Shown: positions 38,351 to 50,652 of the stretch, one piece after another
Numbering within the stretch: position 1 is the stretch's first letter
Layout of the letters: each line of letters opens with the position of its first letter
Assembly: GCA_030323885.1 (NCBI GenBank)
Contig: CM059193.1
Coordinates: forward strand, 94,728,852 to 94,792,851
DNA length: 64,000 bases
Direction: 5' to 3'
DNA from: Branchipolynoe longqiensis
Taxonomy: Eukaryota > Annelida > Polychaeta > Phyllodocida > Polynoidae
Made by a program: the position numbers and the translations under genes
The notes under the pieces: generated by a model
Seen by the model: the letters and a program-made list of their open reading frames with translations, nothing else
Told to the model about the DNA's origin: nothing
Database searches by the model: none

Positions 38351-39747
38351 GACGCAGTAGAGCTTATGTTACTACGCAGTAATTTCAAATGTGGACAATT
38401 TCTCATCAAATGCGGTTCATTACATACATAACAAGTCAAAGTATTACGACTAGCATGCTGTGTCTGATACGCGTGTTCTACTTTAGCCATCGACGTCTGC
38501 GCGTGAGCAGTCGGCGTCGCTTTGCCATTGCTTCCTCGCTGTTCCTTTGACAGCGCATACTTCACTATGTGCTCTCCGACTGGACTGAGTTTATTTTTAG
38601 ATGTACTAGCGAATTGACCCTTCAGCGCTACGTTTACGCGCGGCGACTCAAGATGTCTGCACGCTGCATAAGAATTGCCACCATACGCTGGTGCAACGTT
38701 TACCGCATGAATTTCTGCATGTGTACATTTATTCTCAGAAACAGTTAAGCGTTCTACACACTTTCTTAGTGACTTTAGTTCATTCTGGAGCGACTTTAGA
38801 GCCTGAGCGTCTTCTGTTATCCCTGAATTAGCCTGAACTTTCTCAGTAGGAATCCTTTTCGACAAGTTAGAAGAATTAAAATTGAGACTATCTACCTGAC
38901 TAGTCAATTTTAAATCTGTTAGTCGTGATTGTGCACGTCGTTGCTGTCTCAATACAGACCTATCACTTAGAATAGCAAGAGTGAACGCTTCCTCTAATGA
39001 TTTAGGCCTATTGGTTTCTACGTACCACATAGTGTTGTCATCTAATAATGAGTCAAGAAACCTTGATAACAAAATTTCAAAGGTGTCAGTCCCCAAGGTA
39101 GCAGAAGGTAATTTCCATCCCTTACTTGCAGCAGTTTTAAACCGTTGGCAATATGCTGCTACTGTCTCACCCTCATTCTGTACCATAGTCATTACTATAC
39201 TTTTTAAGTGAGTTTTTTCATCAGCAGTTAACAAAGTTCTAGCAATTTCTTCCTTAATATCATTCCATGACCTAGCACCTTTAGCTGTGAAAGCAGTGAA
39301 TAACACTTCATGCAGTGTGCCCGTTGCATTTGAAAGTGCAAACCAAATTATATCTAAGTCAGACACGTCAGCAAGAACCCCAATCCTCTCAATAAGATCT
39401 ACCCACTCTCTTAATGCACCTCTGTCAGTACCATCTAGCATAGGCACAGACTTTCCATATGCTTTTAGAGCTCTTATTTTGGCTTCACTACTTTTATGTT
39501 GTAGACTAGCTAACTCACCTTTTTCTCTACGTTCTTCTCTTTGATAATCAGCTTCAGCACGTTCAGTAACCTGTAGTAACCTATCTTCATTTCTTTCAGT
39601 TATATTCTCTATGCTATCTGCCATAAACTTAGCCCATGCCTCCAATTTATCACAATCATCACTCAAAATTCCCAAATCTACTTGGTTATGTAACCACAAT
39701 CCAAATTGTTCACGTAAAGAATCTTCTTTTAACAGTGTTATAGGCAT
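38341..39747 (-). CDS. gag of Gypsy-type element 2 (intact, 468 residues)
   Basis: One uninterrupted ORF. The N-terminal half is helical and charged. The middle carries a retrotransposon gag capsid-like region: VPMLDGTDRGALREWVDLIE, LLTADEKTHLKSIVMTMVQN and ETVAAYCQRFKTAAS, then LLSRFLDSLLDD. The C-terminus has one zinc knuckle, CYVCNEPHLMRNC, for RNA binding. The start at 39747 is the first ATG after the leader. Gag forms the particle; the stop overlaps the frameshift site that feeds pol. The ORF is free of stops although the downstream integrase is deleted. Confidence 0.92.
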   Translation of the reverse strand: MPITLLKEDSLREQFGLWLHNQVDLGILSDDCDKLEAWAKFMADSIENITERNEDRLLQVTERAEADYQREERREKGELASLQHKSSEAKIRALKAYGKSVPMLDGTDRGALREWVDLIERIGVLADVSDLDIIWFALSNATGTLHEVLFTAFTAKGARSWNDIKEEIARTLLTADEKTHLKSIVMTMVQNEGETVAAYCQRFKTAASKGWKLPSATLGTDTFEILLSRFLDSLLDDNTMWYVETNRPKSLEEAFTLAILSDRSVLRQQRRAQSRLTDLKLTSQVDSLNFNSSNLSKRIPTEKVQANSGITEDAQALKSLQNELKSLRKCVERLTVSENKCTHAEIHAVNVAPAYGGNSYAACRHLESPRVNVALKGQFASTSKNKLSPVGEHIVKYALSKEQRGSNGKATPTAHAQTSMAKVEHAYQTQHASRNTLTCYVCNEPHLMRNCPHLKLLRSNISSTASGN

Positions 39748-39780
39748 TGTGAGTGTTTAGTGTGTATTGTGTAGCACAAG

Positions 39781-39935
39781 TGTATTTAAATACAATATAT
39801 TCAACAATATATTAACCTACCACAAGTCAAATATTTTAAATACAATATATCCAACAATATATCAACCTACCACAAGTCAAATATTTTAAATACAATATAT
39901 CCAACAATATATTAACTTACCACAAGTCAAATATT
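39781..39935 (-). repeat. 50-bp tandem repeat (3 copies) in the 5' leader of element 2
   Basis: The unit contains TTTAAATACAATATATCCAA, then CAATATATCAACCTACC and ACAAGTCAAA. It lies between gag and the primer-binding site, beginning just upstream of the gag start. Tandem repeats in leaders are known from other LTR elements; no role is assigned here. Confidence 0.9.
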
Positions 39936-40715
39936 GTTCACGCTATTGAAATCCTCCTTGTAGCGGGTCAATGGGAAATTTAGTGTGTTGCGTAAAGCGC
40001 GGTAGAAATAAAGTCAAAGAATTATATCCAACCGATAGAATTTACCTGTAATGTAGTGGAAAAGTGAAAAGTCTCTCTCCGTATGTATTAATACGCTCTC
40101 ATTTACTCCAAGGTTAAAGAAAATTACCGAAAGTAGTCCGAAAATGCAAACAATTCTAGCGGCGACACGAGGCTTCAGACAGACGATAAAACTATAATAT
40201 TACAGTAATATCAACGTCAAAGACTAATGTAACCCTTAAGAAAAGACACTTTCGTCGGAAATTCGTCGACAAAGTAATTTAATTAAATTTAATCCTTGCA
40301 AAAAGTAAAAAGAATAGAGAATCAATAGAAGAAAAACAACCTATCCACTCCAGCTACCCACCAGTCACAGTCTATGTCTCAGTCCTTATATTTCTCAACC
40401 TCAAGAAATTTAGAATTTAAAATAGCATATCAAATTAAATGAAATAAAAATACTACGTAGTAATATAGTTTCTAAAAAATAATTGTAGTACTACCCCTAA
40501 CGTCAAAAATGAAACAACACGTGTATTGAAGTCACACCACGTGCGTTCAAGTCACCCACGTGCGTTCAAAAATAACAGTAGTCAGCTAACAATTAAATAA
40601 AGAAATATAAATGTGTAGTATTATAAAACAAATAAAAAGAAAATGCTACCGAAACACACCGAAACTATTCAACAAACTCTCTATAGTCAGTACTAACCAA
40701 ATCTCGGTAGTTTCT
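39936..40715 (-). other. untranslated leader of Gypsy-type element 2
   Basis: About 800 AT-rich bases without an ORF lie between the primer-binding site and the leader repeats. CACGTG-like words (ACACGTG and CCACGTGCG) occur three times near 40515-40565. Confidence 0.6.
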
Positions 40716-40733
40716 CAAGTCGTGGTCGCCATT
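40716..40733 (-). promoter_or_regulatory. primer-binding site of Gypsy-type element 2
   Basis: On the minus strand TGGCGACCACGACTTGAG lies one base after the terminal CA of the LTR. TGGCGACC-type sites are common in Gypsy elements. The tRNA is not identified. Confidence 0.75.
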
Positions 40734-40734
40734 T

Positions 40735-41161
40735 TGTAAACGTGCCGGCTGGTGGTGTGGGTGGTGTAAATAGGTCAAGTGAAAGCACTACAGGTAATGA
40801 AGGAAAACAGGGTAAGAGTGAAAAGTAAGAGAGTGACACTCTTCAATTTATTGCTTATATAGGCTTATCAGAATCCAAGATGGCCGTGGTCACATGATCA
40901 TAACAATACCATGTGGGGGGGGGGGGCATGTGAGGTGACTCTTCCAAAGACTGTTCTTAGCCAGGCTTGGAAGTGACACTCCCTCCAAAGACTATTTAAT
41001 TATACAAATTCTATACCTAATGAATAATAGTTTACCAATTTCACACATCCTCCATATGCCTTTGGGTTTTTATATTTTAACATTTATCATTATATAGACA
41101 GTTTGCAATTTATTATAGTCATTTCACCTTGGGTCACATGTATCAAATCGGACAATTTTAC
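40735..41161 (-). repeat. 5' LTR of Gypsy-type element 2 (427 bp)
   Basis: The minus strand starts TGTAAAATTGTCCG and ends CGTTTACA, next to the primer-binding site. The promoter region shows TGTGACC, CCATCTTGGA (YY1-like), GCCTATATAAGC (TATA) and AATAAA. A second copy of this LTR lies at 57637-58455 on the plus strand. It interrupts the gag of another element at 41161/41162. Confidence 0.85.
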
Positions 41162-43057
41162 AAGCTGAATGAGAGCTACCCTCTCATCCCACATGTTAGA
41201 CTGCATATCCAACGTAAAATCCCGCCACCAGGTAATCCACTCTTGTTTAATACCCGTAAATGGCTTAGGATGCAGCGTCGGAATACGCGCAGAACCTGCC
41301 ACAGGATACCTCAAAACATTCTCATCAAGTTCTAACGTATCCCGATTACATGACTCCCATCCAGCCCCACCCCAAATCGAAGCAGGCTCCCGAATAACAT
41401 CCATTATTGCAGGATGATTCCGGATCAACCACATCTCTTCCACTGAGTACTGGTGACCCACCGGCAGCCCAGGCAATGACGCAATGGGTACTGCATCACC
41501 ACCCAAACCCTCCGGGTCAGGAATCCTCTCCCTCCGTATCTCCTCATAAGTCTTACCCACGTATACGGGATCCTGAACAACACCCCGCTGGTGCTGTGCA
41601 GAACCCCCCCCCTCCCCCCTGAGAAATACCATCCCCCGAAGAGGGCACCGACTCCCTCGGACCCCCACATCCCCCACCGCCCCCCCTTTGAAGGCGCCGG
41701 CAAATGCAGTGAGCTACCCGCGGAAGCCAGGCGTGCACTATGCACTGGTTACTGCGTCTCGCGGCTATCTAACCGCGTAGACTCAGTAACCCTTGCACCA
41801 CTCTCTCCAAGCCCCAAACCGTGTTCAAATGCCAGTCTCTCAGCCTGAAAAACTGCGTGCTCACCTGCAAGGATCTCCAGAGCAGAATCAATGCTAGACC
41901 TCTCGGCAGCCAGCAATTGTTCACACCTCTGATTTTCCCCCTGCAACTGAACATTCAGCGCCTCACGCATGGATAAATCCACCGTCTGTTTCATGAAAGC
42001 AGCTTGCTGCTCCTCAACCAAAATACGGTTAGAATCTACCTCCTCTGTGCCATGCCGCATTTAGATCTGCTAAATCGTGTGCGAAGGATGCAGCATTGGA
42101 GACCCTCAAATCATCCAACGCCCGTCTCTCCCCCGCCATCCGGTCAAACTGGACCCGCGTCCAAGCTCGCAGACGGCGGATACGCATCGACTCTTAATGC
42201 TCCACCTCCGACTGCGACCCCGAAAACGTACGACTCATAACCAAATAATGCTCCAACTCAAACGTTAACGAGTCATCAGCTACGAGCCCTTCCTCCAAAG
42301 ACGGGGAAACCTCCCTACGACAGGGAACTTGGGGACCACCGCGCCCAGCTCCCATCCCCACAGAATGGACAGCTAAACTCCCCCATGGCGAATACTCCAG
42401 CGGCACTTCTCGCATAGGACTCCCGCGTATGCCCAGACCTAAGTCATCACGATACCCGATTGAACTGCTACCCTAATGCACACCCGCCCCCGAATCAGTA
42501 TTGATCGACAGAGACCGTATAGCATCAAGAGCGAAGCCCACCTTCAGAGCACTCCCCGCAATGCCCTCCACAGTATCTTTATCATTAACTGAGAGAACAT
42601 TTTGCGCCGCAGTCGATGGCTGGACATTTCTCAATGCCGCGCCATCACTACCAGAACGAGTGCCCAACTGCGCACCACCCCCACCGCCCTGTATTGTCGC
42701 CGGTGTAAACAACGGCGCAATACCTGGCGGCGGAGTGCAACTCAGCTGTGCTAACTGCGCCCAATAGCTATCAACGCCTTCAGCACCTCTAGGCGACACC
42801 ACCGGCACTAGCACGGGAGTGGCTACGCCCCCCACACTCACTGACACATGGTGGCGCTCCCCAATGACGCCGGCACCCACATTAGGAATGAATGTATTAA
42901 CATCAACATCCCCAACAGGTGAATAATGAGCGTGGTGCAGTGTACTCACCACAGAAGCGTCCAGGCTCACCGGGGGTCCCACCGCGTCGGGACGCCCTGT
43001 ACTATCAGTTTGGTACTGGCACCCACTGCGCAGTTGACCTGCCGTCGCCCCTTCCAT
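41162..43057 (-). pseudogene. gag of LTR element 3, truncated by element 2
   Basis: The minus strand from ATG 43057 encodes a Gly/Val/Ser-rich N-terminus (MEGATAGQLRSGCQYQ) with in-frame stops at 42473 and 42194. It continues through a coiled-coil-like Glu/Gln/Arg-rich segment (REALNVQLQGENQRCEQLL, 41749-42060) in another frame, and ends with VYVGKTYEEIRRERIPDPEG and a capsid-like TLHPKPFTGIKQEWITWWRD. The last part (WWRDFTLDMQ, then NMWDERVALIQL) is typical of retrotransposon gag. Coding stops at 41162, where the LTR of element 2 begins; the 25 residues read beyond it are LTR sequence. Confidence 0.72.
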
Positions 43058-43137
43058 AATAAAATATTACGAAGAGACCTTACCTTCGGAGTCCATGGCC
43101 CAGGTCCAATACTCACCCCTTACGCAGAATGCGAGCT

Positions 43138-43151
43138 GGCTCACGGCACCA
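43138..43151 (-). promoter_or_regulatory. primer-binding site of LTR element 3
   Basis: Minus strand TGGTGCCGTGAGCC follows the LTR end ATTACA after one or two bases. A CATTACA-TTGGTGCCG arrangement is common in Gypsy and BEL-type elements. Confidence 0.75.
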
Positions 43152-43152
43152 A

Positions 43153-43485
43153 TGTAATGGCCCACGGCCCTCCGACTCACAGTCACACATGGAAGAACAC
43201 CACGATTCAATTCAGTGTACGCTTCACCCTTGGTTTATTGAACCATCTGCTCTCCGCGGCGTCAGTAGTTGTCTGACCCGCCCCTTGACTCGCCAGATCC
43301 CACATCAACTCCATAGGTGTGTGTGGGGGGTGGGTCAGCCACATGCAGTAGAGGTCAGCCCAGTTGGGGTCTGACCGGTGGCTACCCATGCCGCCACCTG
43401 GCGCAGTGCGTAGGTACTGCGCTGGTGTACGGCATAGTCTTCGCTGCTACCGCGTGGTAGTAGAGCTCATCTTCAGACTACTACA
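43153..43485 (-). repeat. 5' LTR of LTR element 3 (333 bp)
   Basis: The minus strand runs TGTAGTAGTCTGAAGATGAG to GGGCCATTACA, starting TG and ending CA. A polyadenylation-type TCAATAAACC lies at about 43241-43231. Its partner 3' LTR is not in the window, because the element is cut at 41162. Confidence 0.8.
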
Positions 43486-43731
43486 TTATAATATAAGAGC
43501 ATAGAATGTATTATCGTTGGTAACGTTTATAAAGATTCCTACATTGCATGGAAGTTTTTTTTCATAAAGATATTTTTCTTTGCAAAAATCTTTTGAAAGA
43601 TTAAATAGTCTATTTGAATATATTTTTGAGATTAATTAGTTCTGATATTATTCTTTGGAAGTAGTAATTCTATTTAAAAATGCTCTTGGAGGTAATACTA
43701 TATATTAAGAAGCTAGTGAGGTTGTTACTAT

Positions 43732-44325
43732 AGCCGTGTTCACACGGGCAAAATGTGAGGCGAATCAGGCAAATCGAATCAGGTGAGGCGAATTAGGCAC
43801 CCGTTCACACGGGCACTGCATGAGGCGGAAGTGGATATCTGCGCATGAGCAAGTACAGACTAACCAGCGCCATTTTGGGTTTGACGATGCTGGCACCAGA
43901 GAGTGTAGGTTCGACCTTGATATGTAATTACTGAATCGTATTGGTTTGGAACGGTCAAAACTTCTGCTGTGCAGTGAAACCCTAAAAATAAATGATAAAA
44001 GAAATATCTGTGCACCTCTAGCATGTTCATAGACCAAATTATATAATATGCGCTTTTGATCGACCGGAAAGTCAACAAACTAAGGTCGACTGCGCATGCG
44101 TGTGAGCTGCTTAATCCGCCTCAGATGCGTCCACACGGGCAACATTATCCGGATCACAGGAATCGCCTCACGTAAACTACCTCGATAGGTGGTTTACATT
44201 ATCCGGATCACGTGAATCGAATCAGCCCTAATCCGCCTCAGACGTCTGTTCACACGGGAAATGTGCGTCGAACTAGGCAAGTCGCTTTCTACGAATCGAT
44301 TTACATTCCCCGTGTGAACACGGCT
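43732..44325. mobile_element. 594-bp MITE with perfect terminal inverted repeats
   Basis: AGCCGTGTTCACACGGG at the left end is exactly the reverse complement of CCCGTGTGAACACGGCT at the right end, and TAT flanks both sides. Inside, the CACACGGG word recurs four times with CCGGATCACR and GAATCAGGC/GAATCGAATCA words in both directions, so the interior is full of subterminal-type motifs. There is no coding capacity. A 3-bp (or TA) duplication would suit PIF/Harbinger or Tc1-type elements; the family is not certain. Confidence 0.88.
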
Positions 44326-47300
44326 TATGAGTTAGTCAGTGTAGACATATTCATACTGTGATAAAAGTCTTTACGAAGTGTGTAGAACGCTTAACGATTG
44401 CTATTGGAAATTCAAGAATATTCAGAATTTTCATTAGGTAAATGTTGCGTCACCGTATGGTGCCGGTTCTTGGGCACTGGGCGTAACTCTTGAGTCATCG
44501 CGTAAGAATGTAGAACTGCCGGTGGGTAGACAATGCATCTAATTTTAGACGTGGTTCAGTCACATAGCACACTGTGAAATATGTACTGTCAACACAACAA
44601 CACTGAGGCAATGGAAAGTGACACGACTGCCCATGCGCAGACATAATTAAAATGTGTAAGGCCATGGACTTTCTACATTGTTTTGGCGAAATGTAGAAAC
44701 GTATATGCGTATACTCTGAAACCAATGCTGAGTAGAGCGAGTTGAACAAATTGAATTGTTACTGTCGTACTGAATCGCATTGTTTGATATTGTCCTTATG
44801 AATACATTGGCGTGAAAGTTACTATACTTTGTAAAAGTAAATAGCATATGGAAGATACATGCTACAATTAATCTGAAATTAATGGAGTTTAGATTGTTGG
44901 TTTAGTAACTCAACTTTGCCTATGGGTTGAATACATTTGCATTGCATTTCAATTTCACAGAGATTTTGTTTTAGCAAATAGACAATTGTATACTAGTGAC
45001 GATGTGTTACCTGGTGAAGTAGAGACTTTACAAAATGGTATATAAGTAATTAACTTTTATATTGCTTTTGGTTCTGAAATGAATGGAAATTGATCACGTT
45101 GGCTAGTTGTAATGCATATAGAAACAGATAAATGCATTCTTCTACGTGACAGAGCTATACCATACGCAGATTAATGAGATTATGATATAGTTATATTCTT
45201 TTCTTCATTAAGTAGTAATATAAATATTTATATTCTATCAGGGATGTAAAGTATTTTTGATTACTTACTTATTGATAAATAAGAAATAAAATAGAAATCT
45301 GCGATAGACACTATATAAAATTACTTCACTCTTGTCGTGTAACATTTGGATGAGCGAATGCATGAACTGTATTCCAAAGGATGATGAATTTGTTGTAAAA
45401 GTTTGAGAATGCCTGATTTATTCAGATGGTTAAAGGTAATCATATTTGATAAAGCTAGGGGAATTATGAGCCATTACATAGTCATTTGAATCATTATGAT
45501 AACAGTGATGGACACGTTACATATTTGGCTTTGAGGTTAAACTGTTAACAAATTACAGATTACGGAGATTATAGAAGGTATCTTACGACCTTTGCCGTTC
45601 GATTGGTGCAGTTTTGGCCAAGATTGACGCACTAATGAATTATTGGTGAATAAAACAGAATAAAAACTTAAATTGATAAATTCAAAAGAAATTGGGAATT
45701 CTGAAGTATTTGTTGTGGAAACAATATTAGGTAGTTATAATTTATGCAGTAGAATTGACCAATCACAGCGCAGAATGCTGAGGAGGTAGCGATGGACACG
45801 TGGGTGTCTGAGTGATTTGGCTCAATCAACGAGAAAATTCTTTGTTGTGCGCCACTAACAAAAAGCAACTGCGCCGAATTTAACCATTGTACTAATACAA
45901 AGCAGAGTACAAGTCAACAGGTTTGTATTTATTCGACACGGTTTGGCTGAGTTTAGTCATAAGAATTGATGGTGTTCATTAGTAAACTTGCGCCAGTTGG
46001 AACACATTGATCCCTAAGTTGTGCCAGTAATTAAGTTACTAAAGCTGTTTATTTACAGACATGTTGTTGATGGTATTGACACCTTAGTAGCATTGCTATA
46101 GTGAAGTAAATTGACACTTGTTGCTTACCGAATGGTATTCAGTAATTCTGGCGGATTAAGTAAAGAAAGTGCATAGTTTACTGGAACGTGGTGACATGTA
46201 CTAATGTAAATTGTTATTCTATGTGACATAGAGCGAAAAAAGTTTACCTGAGGTGACGGGATGTCATACTAACAAATAACAATTTCATTTATTCTCCATT
46301 GACTTTTCTACTTATCTAAGTTAATTTTTAGTACGCCTACATATTACAGAGTGAGACGTAAAACAGGTGTTACTTGATGGTTTGAGTTTAAACTGTTCAG
46401 CTACTAAAAAGAACTAAATTTTGTCACACTAGTGACTGAAATGTTATGTTCGCAGCAAGTAATACTCTAGCACTTTCGCTAAGACTTTGTGGATGTTATA
46501 TTTTTGGAAATGGTAGATCTTGCATATGTAAGAATTGACATTATTAAAGCAGATTAAGGGCAAATAACCAAAGATGTTATATACTTTGTTTGCGGACACA
46601 CCATTGAAATTGCATTATCTATTCTTAGTACAAAAATCATTATTCATTGGGCGTGAAAAACCTAAAAACGCTTAAAATAGCACATTGATTTTGCATTACC
46701 GTATTGATTCTATTAAATTCTCGCAGGCTAAGATTCTATGAATACTATGAATTTAGGCATTTTCATCGAACCTGTACCACTCAAGTGGGAGAAAAGACGG
46801 ATGCGTAGGGTTGTTAGAGTGATTCTATTCGATGGGCGTAATCTTTTCATGAGTATACAGTAAGGCCGATAAGAGATCTAAGGCACGAGCCGGAAGTCTA
46901 TTCCTTATCAGGTGTTGACGGCCGACACACGTGAAGCGATAAAATATGTTTATTTGGCGTGTATGAAGCAGTAGTTACAGATAATTCACCGAGGCGTGAA
47001 GCATAATTGGACATAACATGATTAACATGAACGATTTGTCTTAAAATGTCACTAATCTTTGTGGTGGTTGATGAGATTCGGCGGAAGCATTTCGTCATTG
47101 ACTGGAACTTGGTAAAGTCCAGGTATTATGTTTTTGTGTTAATAAATGCAAAACTAAATAACTATGATACTTAGAAGCATGAACTAACTTAGTTAAGACA
47201 TCTAAGGTATCTTTTCTATGTTATTATGTGTATTACAATACATATAAATTGATGTAACATTATGAAATAAGACATTTAAATTTACTTTTTTTAACATTTT

Positions 47301-47460
47301 TTATTTTCTAGTAAGAAATTTATTCTATATGTTCATATTACTTAATAATGTGATATATATTATAACACATTATTTATTTTAAAATACAAACAAATAATGT
47401 TCTTGATTGTGATTCATATGGATGAAAAACCTAAGCAGAGAGTTGATACATGTAGACTAC
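44326..47460 (+). mobile_element. degenerate plus-strand relative of Gypsy-type element 2
   Basis: 45750-46260, and more weakly to about 46600, matches the minus-strand 3' region of element 2. CTGTATTCCAAAGGATGATG near 45370 resembles the RT stretch coding for VFQRMMN, a faint pol trace. The rest is AT-rich with no ORF, and short frames are random. The AT bias and many substitutions indicate an old copy. Confidence 0.5.
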
Positions 47461-48980
47461 AATTTGATATCAATGACTTTCTGATCCGTATTTTCCAGGC
47501 AGAAACCTCTACAGTGAAGGGAAGTAACTGCATAACTGCACATTGAAGGGAAGTAACTGGTAGTTATGGGATTTTCTTACCCCAGGTTCAGGACAGATCG
47601 TTTCATTTAATTTCAATTGTGAGGTCAAACATGTAGGTGCTCTTGTGGAAGTTCAATTCTATATTAAACTTTTCAAAACTATTCCGCTAAGCAACAAACA
47701 TTAGTTGAACGTAGGGAGATTTTAAGTAATGTCTGACATGAAGATCTTTTTTATTTATGTCAAAGTGATCTGCAAGATTCTTCCTTTTTTTCCTATTGTT
47801 TGCTGAGCGAGACATGATTTGCTTTCTACTACTTATCAAGTGGAGAAGATACCTGGGGAGGCAACAGAAATGCCTAGGGTATTGAATGAACTCAATTATT
47901 TTTACAAAGGCGACTGTTCGTTGGGAGGTCATCTAAAATAATCATAGGGGTTTCACAATTCTTTTTACAAATATGTTATGTAACTTGACAAGAGCGTGAT
48001 GACAAATCTTAGCTATGAGTGAACTAATATATATATATTTTTGTATATGATCTTCAACATTTATTGTTGACAAATGATCAGTATTTGTTGGGATAACATG
48101 AGGTAACACAGTTAGTCTTAAGAATCTTTTTTATCATATACTGATTGACATTATCAAAAGATGAACTATCAAGATAGTTGTCTTTAAATGATCATTATAT
48201 ATCATAGTCACAAATTTAGCTTGAGGAAGTGAGACCGATTTTCAGCAGGCTGCACAGTGAAGGGAAGTAACTGATGGCAGTAAGACAACAACTCTGAACT
48301 ATTGGGGAATGACTTTCTGATCACTAAAAATGGCATGAACTGATTACTCTGTAACTCCATTACAGGACAGATAGATGCATTTGCGTTCATTTGTTATTTT
48401 GGAATAGGCAGGGCTGAAGAGCTAAATATATTTGTTTAAATATATATTTCAGTAACTTCAGGTCGCAACACTGATAAGTCAGCATGGTTGAAAAGTGGAT
48501 TTTGTTATATATATAGTTGTTTATATTGTTGATTTCACTTGCATGAGCAAAGACTTGCTGGACCAGCAAGGCTAAAGGTGGGTTGATGCATATGTGCTCT
48601 TATATGTGTCGATTCGACTTGAGGTAACGAGACTGATAAATTTGCAAGGCTGAAAAGTAAAGTAATATATCTATATTTTTTTGAGATCATAAGCCACTTT
48701 TTGCAATATATCATACTATTACTATTAATTAAATAATATTACTAAAGCTATATAGGCTTTACAAACCTGTATAACACTGCAACAATGTTTTACTATTGAT
48801 GATATGAAATGATACAAAGTAGATGACTAATTACTAAATTCTTTGAGCTTTGACAAGAATTCCTAAAAACAATAATTTCATTTGATATTTCTGAACATAA
48901 CATGTTGAATGTTGTCAATATTGCATGAAGATGTGTTCATTGAAATTCATGGGGATACATTATTAACATTGTGCATATTA
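47461..48980 (+). repeat. complex repeat region left of Ngaro-like 2
   Basis: AATGACTTTCTGATCC, GTGAAGGGAAGTAACTG and CAGGTTCAGGACAGAT occur at 47473-47610 and again in part at 48250-48380. They also occur at 55262-55400 on the other side of the Ngaro-like element. 48910-48970 (GATGTGTTCATTGAAATTCA) matches 55675-55700. The Ngaro-like element therefore sits inside this repeat. Confidence 0.7.
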
Positions 48981-49380
48981 CCGTGGTAATATGGGTAATT
49001 CGAGACCGAGTCGGAGCTGACCTCCCTTCCCCCTTTCCTCTCGCCCCTCACCTCCATACCTCCTCCTCCTGCCCTCCTCTTTCCCCTCTTACCAACCTGA
49101 CCCGCCTCCCTACAGGCGGCACAACCTCTGCGGTCCCCTGCCCATCCCCTACCTCCCCTACCCCCCTGCAGATGGCACCACCACCGCCCACAACTGGGAA
49201 CCAGCGGCAGCCTGACATCACTTCCTCCCCCCTGCCCCTACACTGCCCTGCGCACCCGCTCAGCCCACTTCTCACCAGACATCGCACCGACAGGACGTCC
49301 CAACAATTTCCATCCACACGCTGCATGCCGCATGATGCATGCCGATGGGCTGACCTCCAAAGCACCACAAGTACCTGACC

Positions 49381-50652
49381 ATGCCGCCACGCAAGACTAC
49401 ATGGCATGCCGCCACTGCAACGGCCCAGACCACCGATGCCACGGCCGACCCAGAAACGGCCCGGACACCGCGCCTCCGCGGCCGACCCCGGTTAGTAATA
49501 ACGAAAAATCCGCCGACGCAGAAAGATACCGACACTGACGACGGGACGACGGCAAAGCAGATCGCTCTGCTGCGACAGTCTGTGGCCGACTCGATCAAGC
49601 AGCAGGCATCCCATGCTAAAGAAATGGTGGAGTGGGTGCGAGCACTCGAGACGACCAAACGGGCAGCCCGCACGGAGAGCAGATCACCGGACGAGACGCG
49701 CACCAAAAAACGGAGGAGACGACACGATACCGACTCCCCGCGATCCCCCCCATCACCACGTGGTCGCAGGTGGCGCGACGCCTCCGATGACTCAAGCCAT
49801 AGCAGCAGGAGGAGAACAAAAGGACGACCCGCTCACGACGAGAACAACAAACACACATCATCCCGCAGGAGCAGGACAGCACACCGCACCTACTCAGCCT
49901 CGTCCAGCGAGGATGACCACCGCCACAAAGACTTTGTCGACGCCATACTGGACACAAACGCCGACGGATGACCCAGCAACAGAGGTAGGAAGCAGTTTCT
50001 CCCCCACACCTATGTGATCCGCGACAAAAAGAAGGGAAAGGTAGGCCTGGGGGAGAGCAACTGGCACGAATATCTGTCAGCACTATCGCGAATGAGAAAG
50101 GACCCCAAGCTTCCCCACCACTGGATCAAACCCATCCTAGACCACCAGGATGAGATATACAACATGGCCGCGGAGTGGCAGTGGGATACATGCTTGGCCT
50201 GGTCAGAAAAAACATTTGCCATGATAGACAACGGCCGCCTCCCTAGAGGTTGGCGGGATGACCAGGCCATAAAAGACCTTCAGAGAGGAGCGTGGCTTGC
50301 CGGGATACGCAGGGAGGAGCAGAGACAAACGGCTAGGTCCGAGGAGCCGCACCATGCCCAGCATAGGCAGGACGAACAAGCAGCACCCACCACACTGTAT
50401 AAGAGACCCGAGTTCGCACCAGAAACGGATGGCCGCCCATGCCACAGGTGGAATTGGGGTAACGACTGTGGATTCACGGCCACACACGGCATGGGTAGCG
50501 AAAAATACGCGCATGTGTGCGCTTGGTGCATGAACAAGTATCGCAAGTCGAACCCGCACCGTGAACAAGATTGCAACAACAAAAAGCAGCAACTGGAGAG
50601 GAAAGCGGCAGCAACTGAGGCAGACGACCAACAGAGAGCGGATTTTCGCTGA
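49381..50652 (+). pseudogene. gag-like protein of Ngaro-like 2 (one in-frame TGA)
   Basis: One frame from ATG 49381 to 50652 with a single TGA at 49969-49971. The N-terminal part is basic and Ser/Arg-rich (RRRRHDTDSPRSPPSPRGRR). After the stop come GLGESNWHEYLSALSRMRKD, WSEKTFAMIDNGRLPRGWRD and the zinc-like CHRWNWGNDCGF followed by HVCAWCMNKYRK. It matches the gag blocks of the first element. It would package element RNA. Whether 49969 was originally an Arg codon is inference. Confidence 0.8.

Noticed and set aside
40735..41161. gag C-terminus of element 3 continuing to 41090
   Set aside because: The stretch begins TG and ends CA, lies next to a TGGCGACC primer site and recurs at 57.6 kb, so it is an LTR, not coding sequence.
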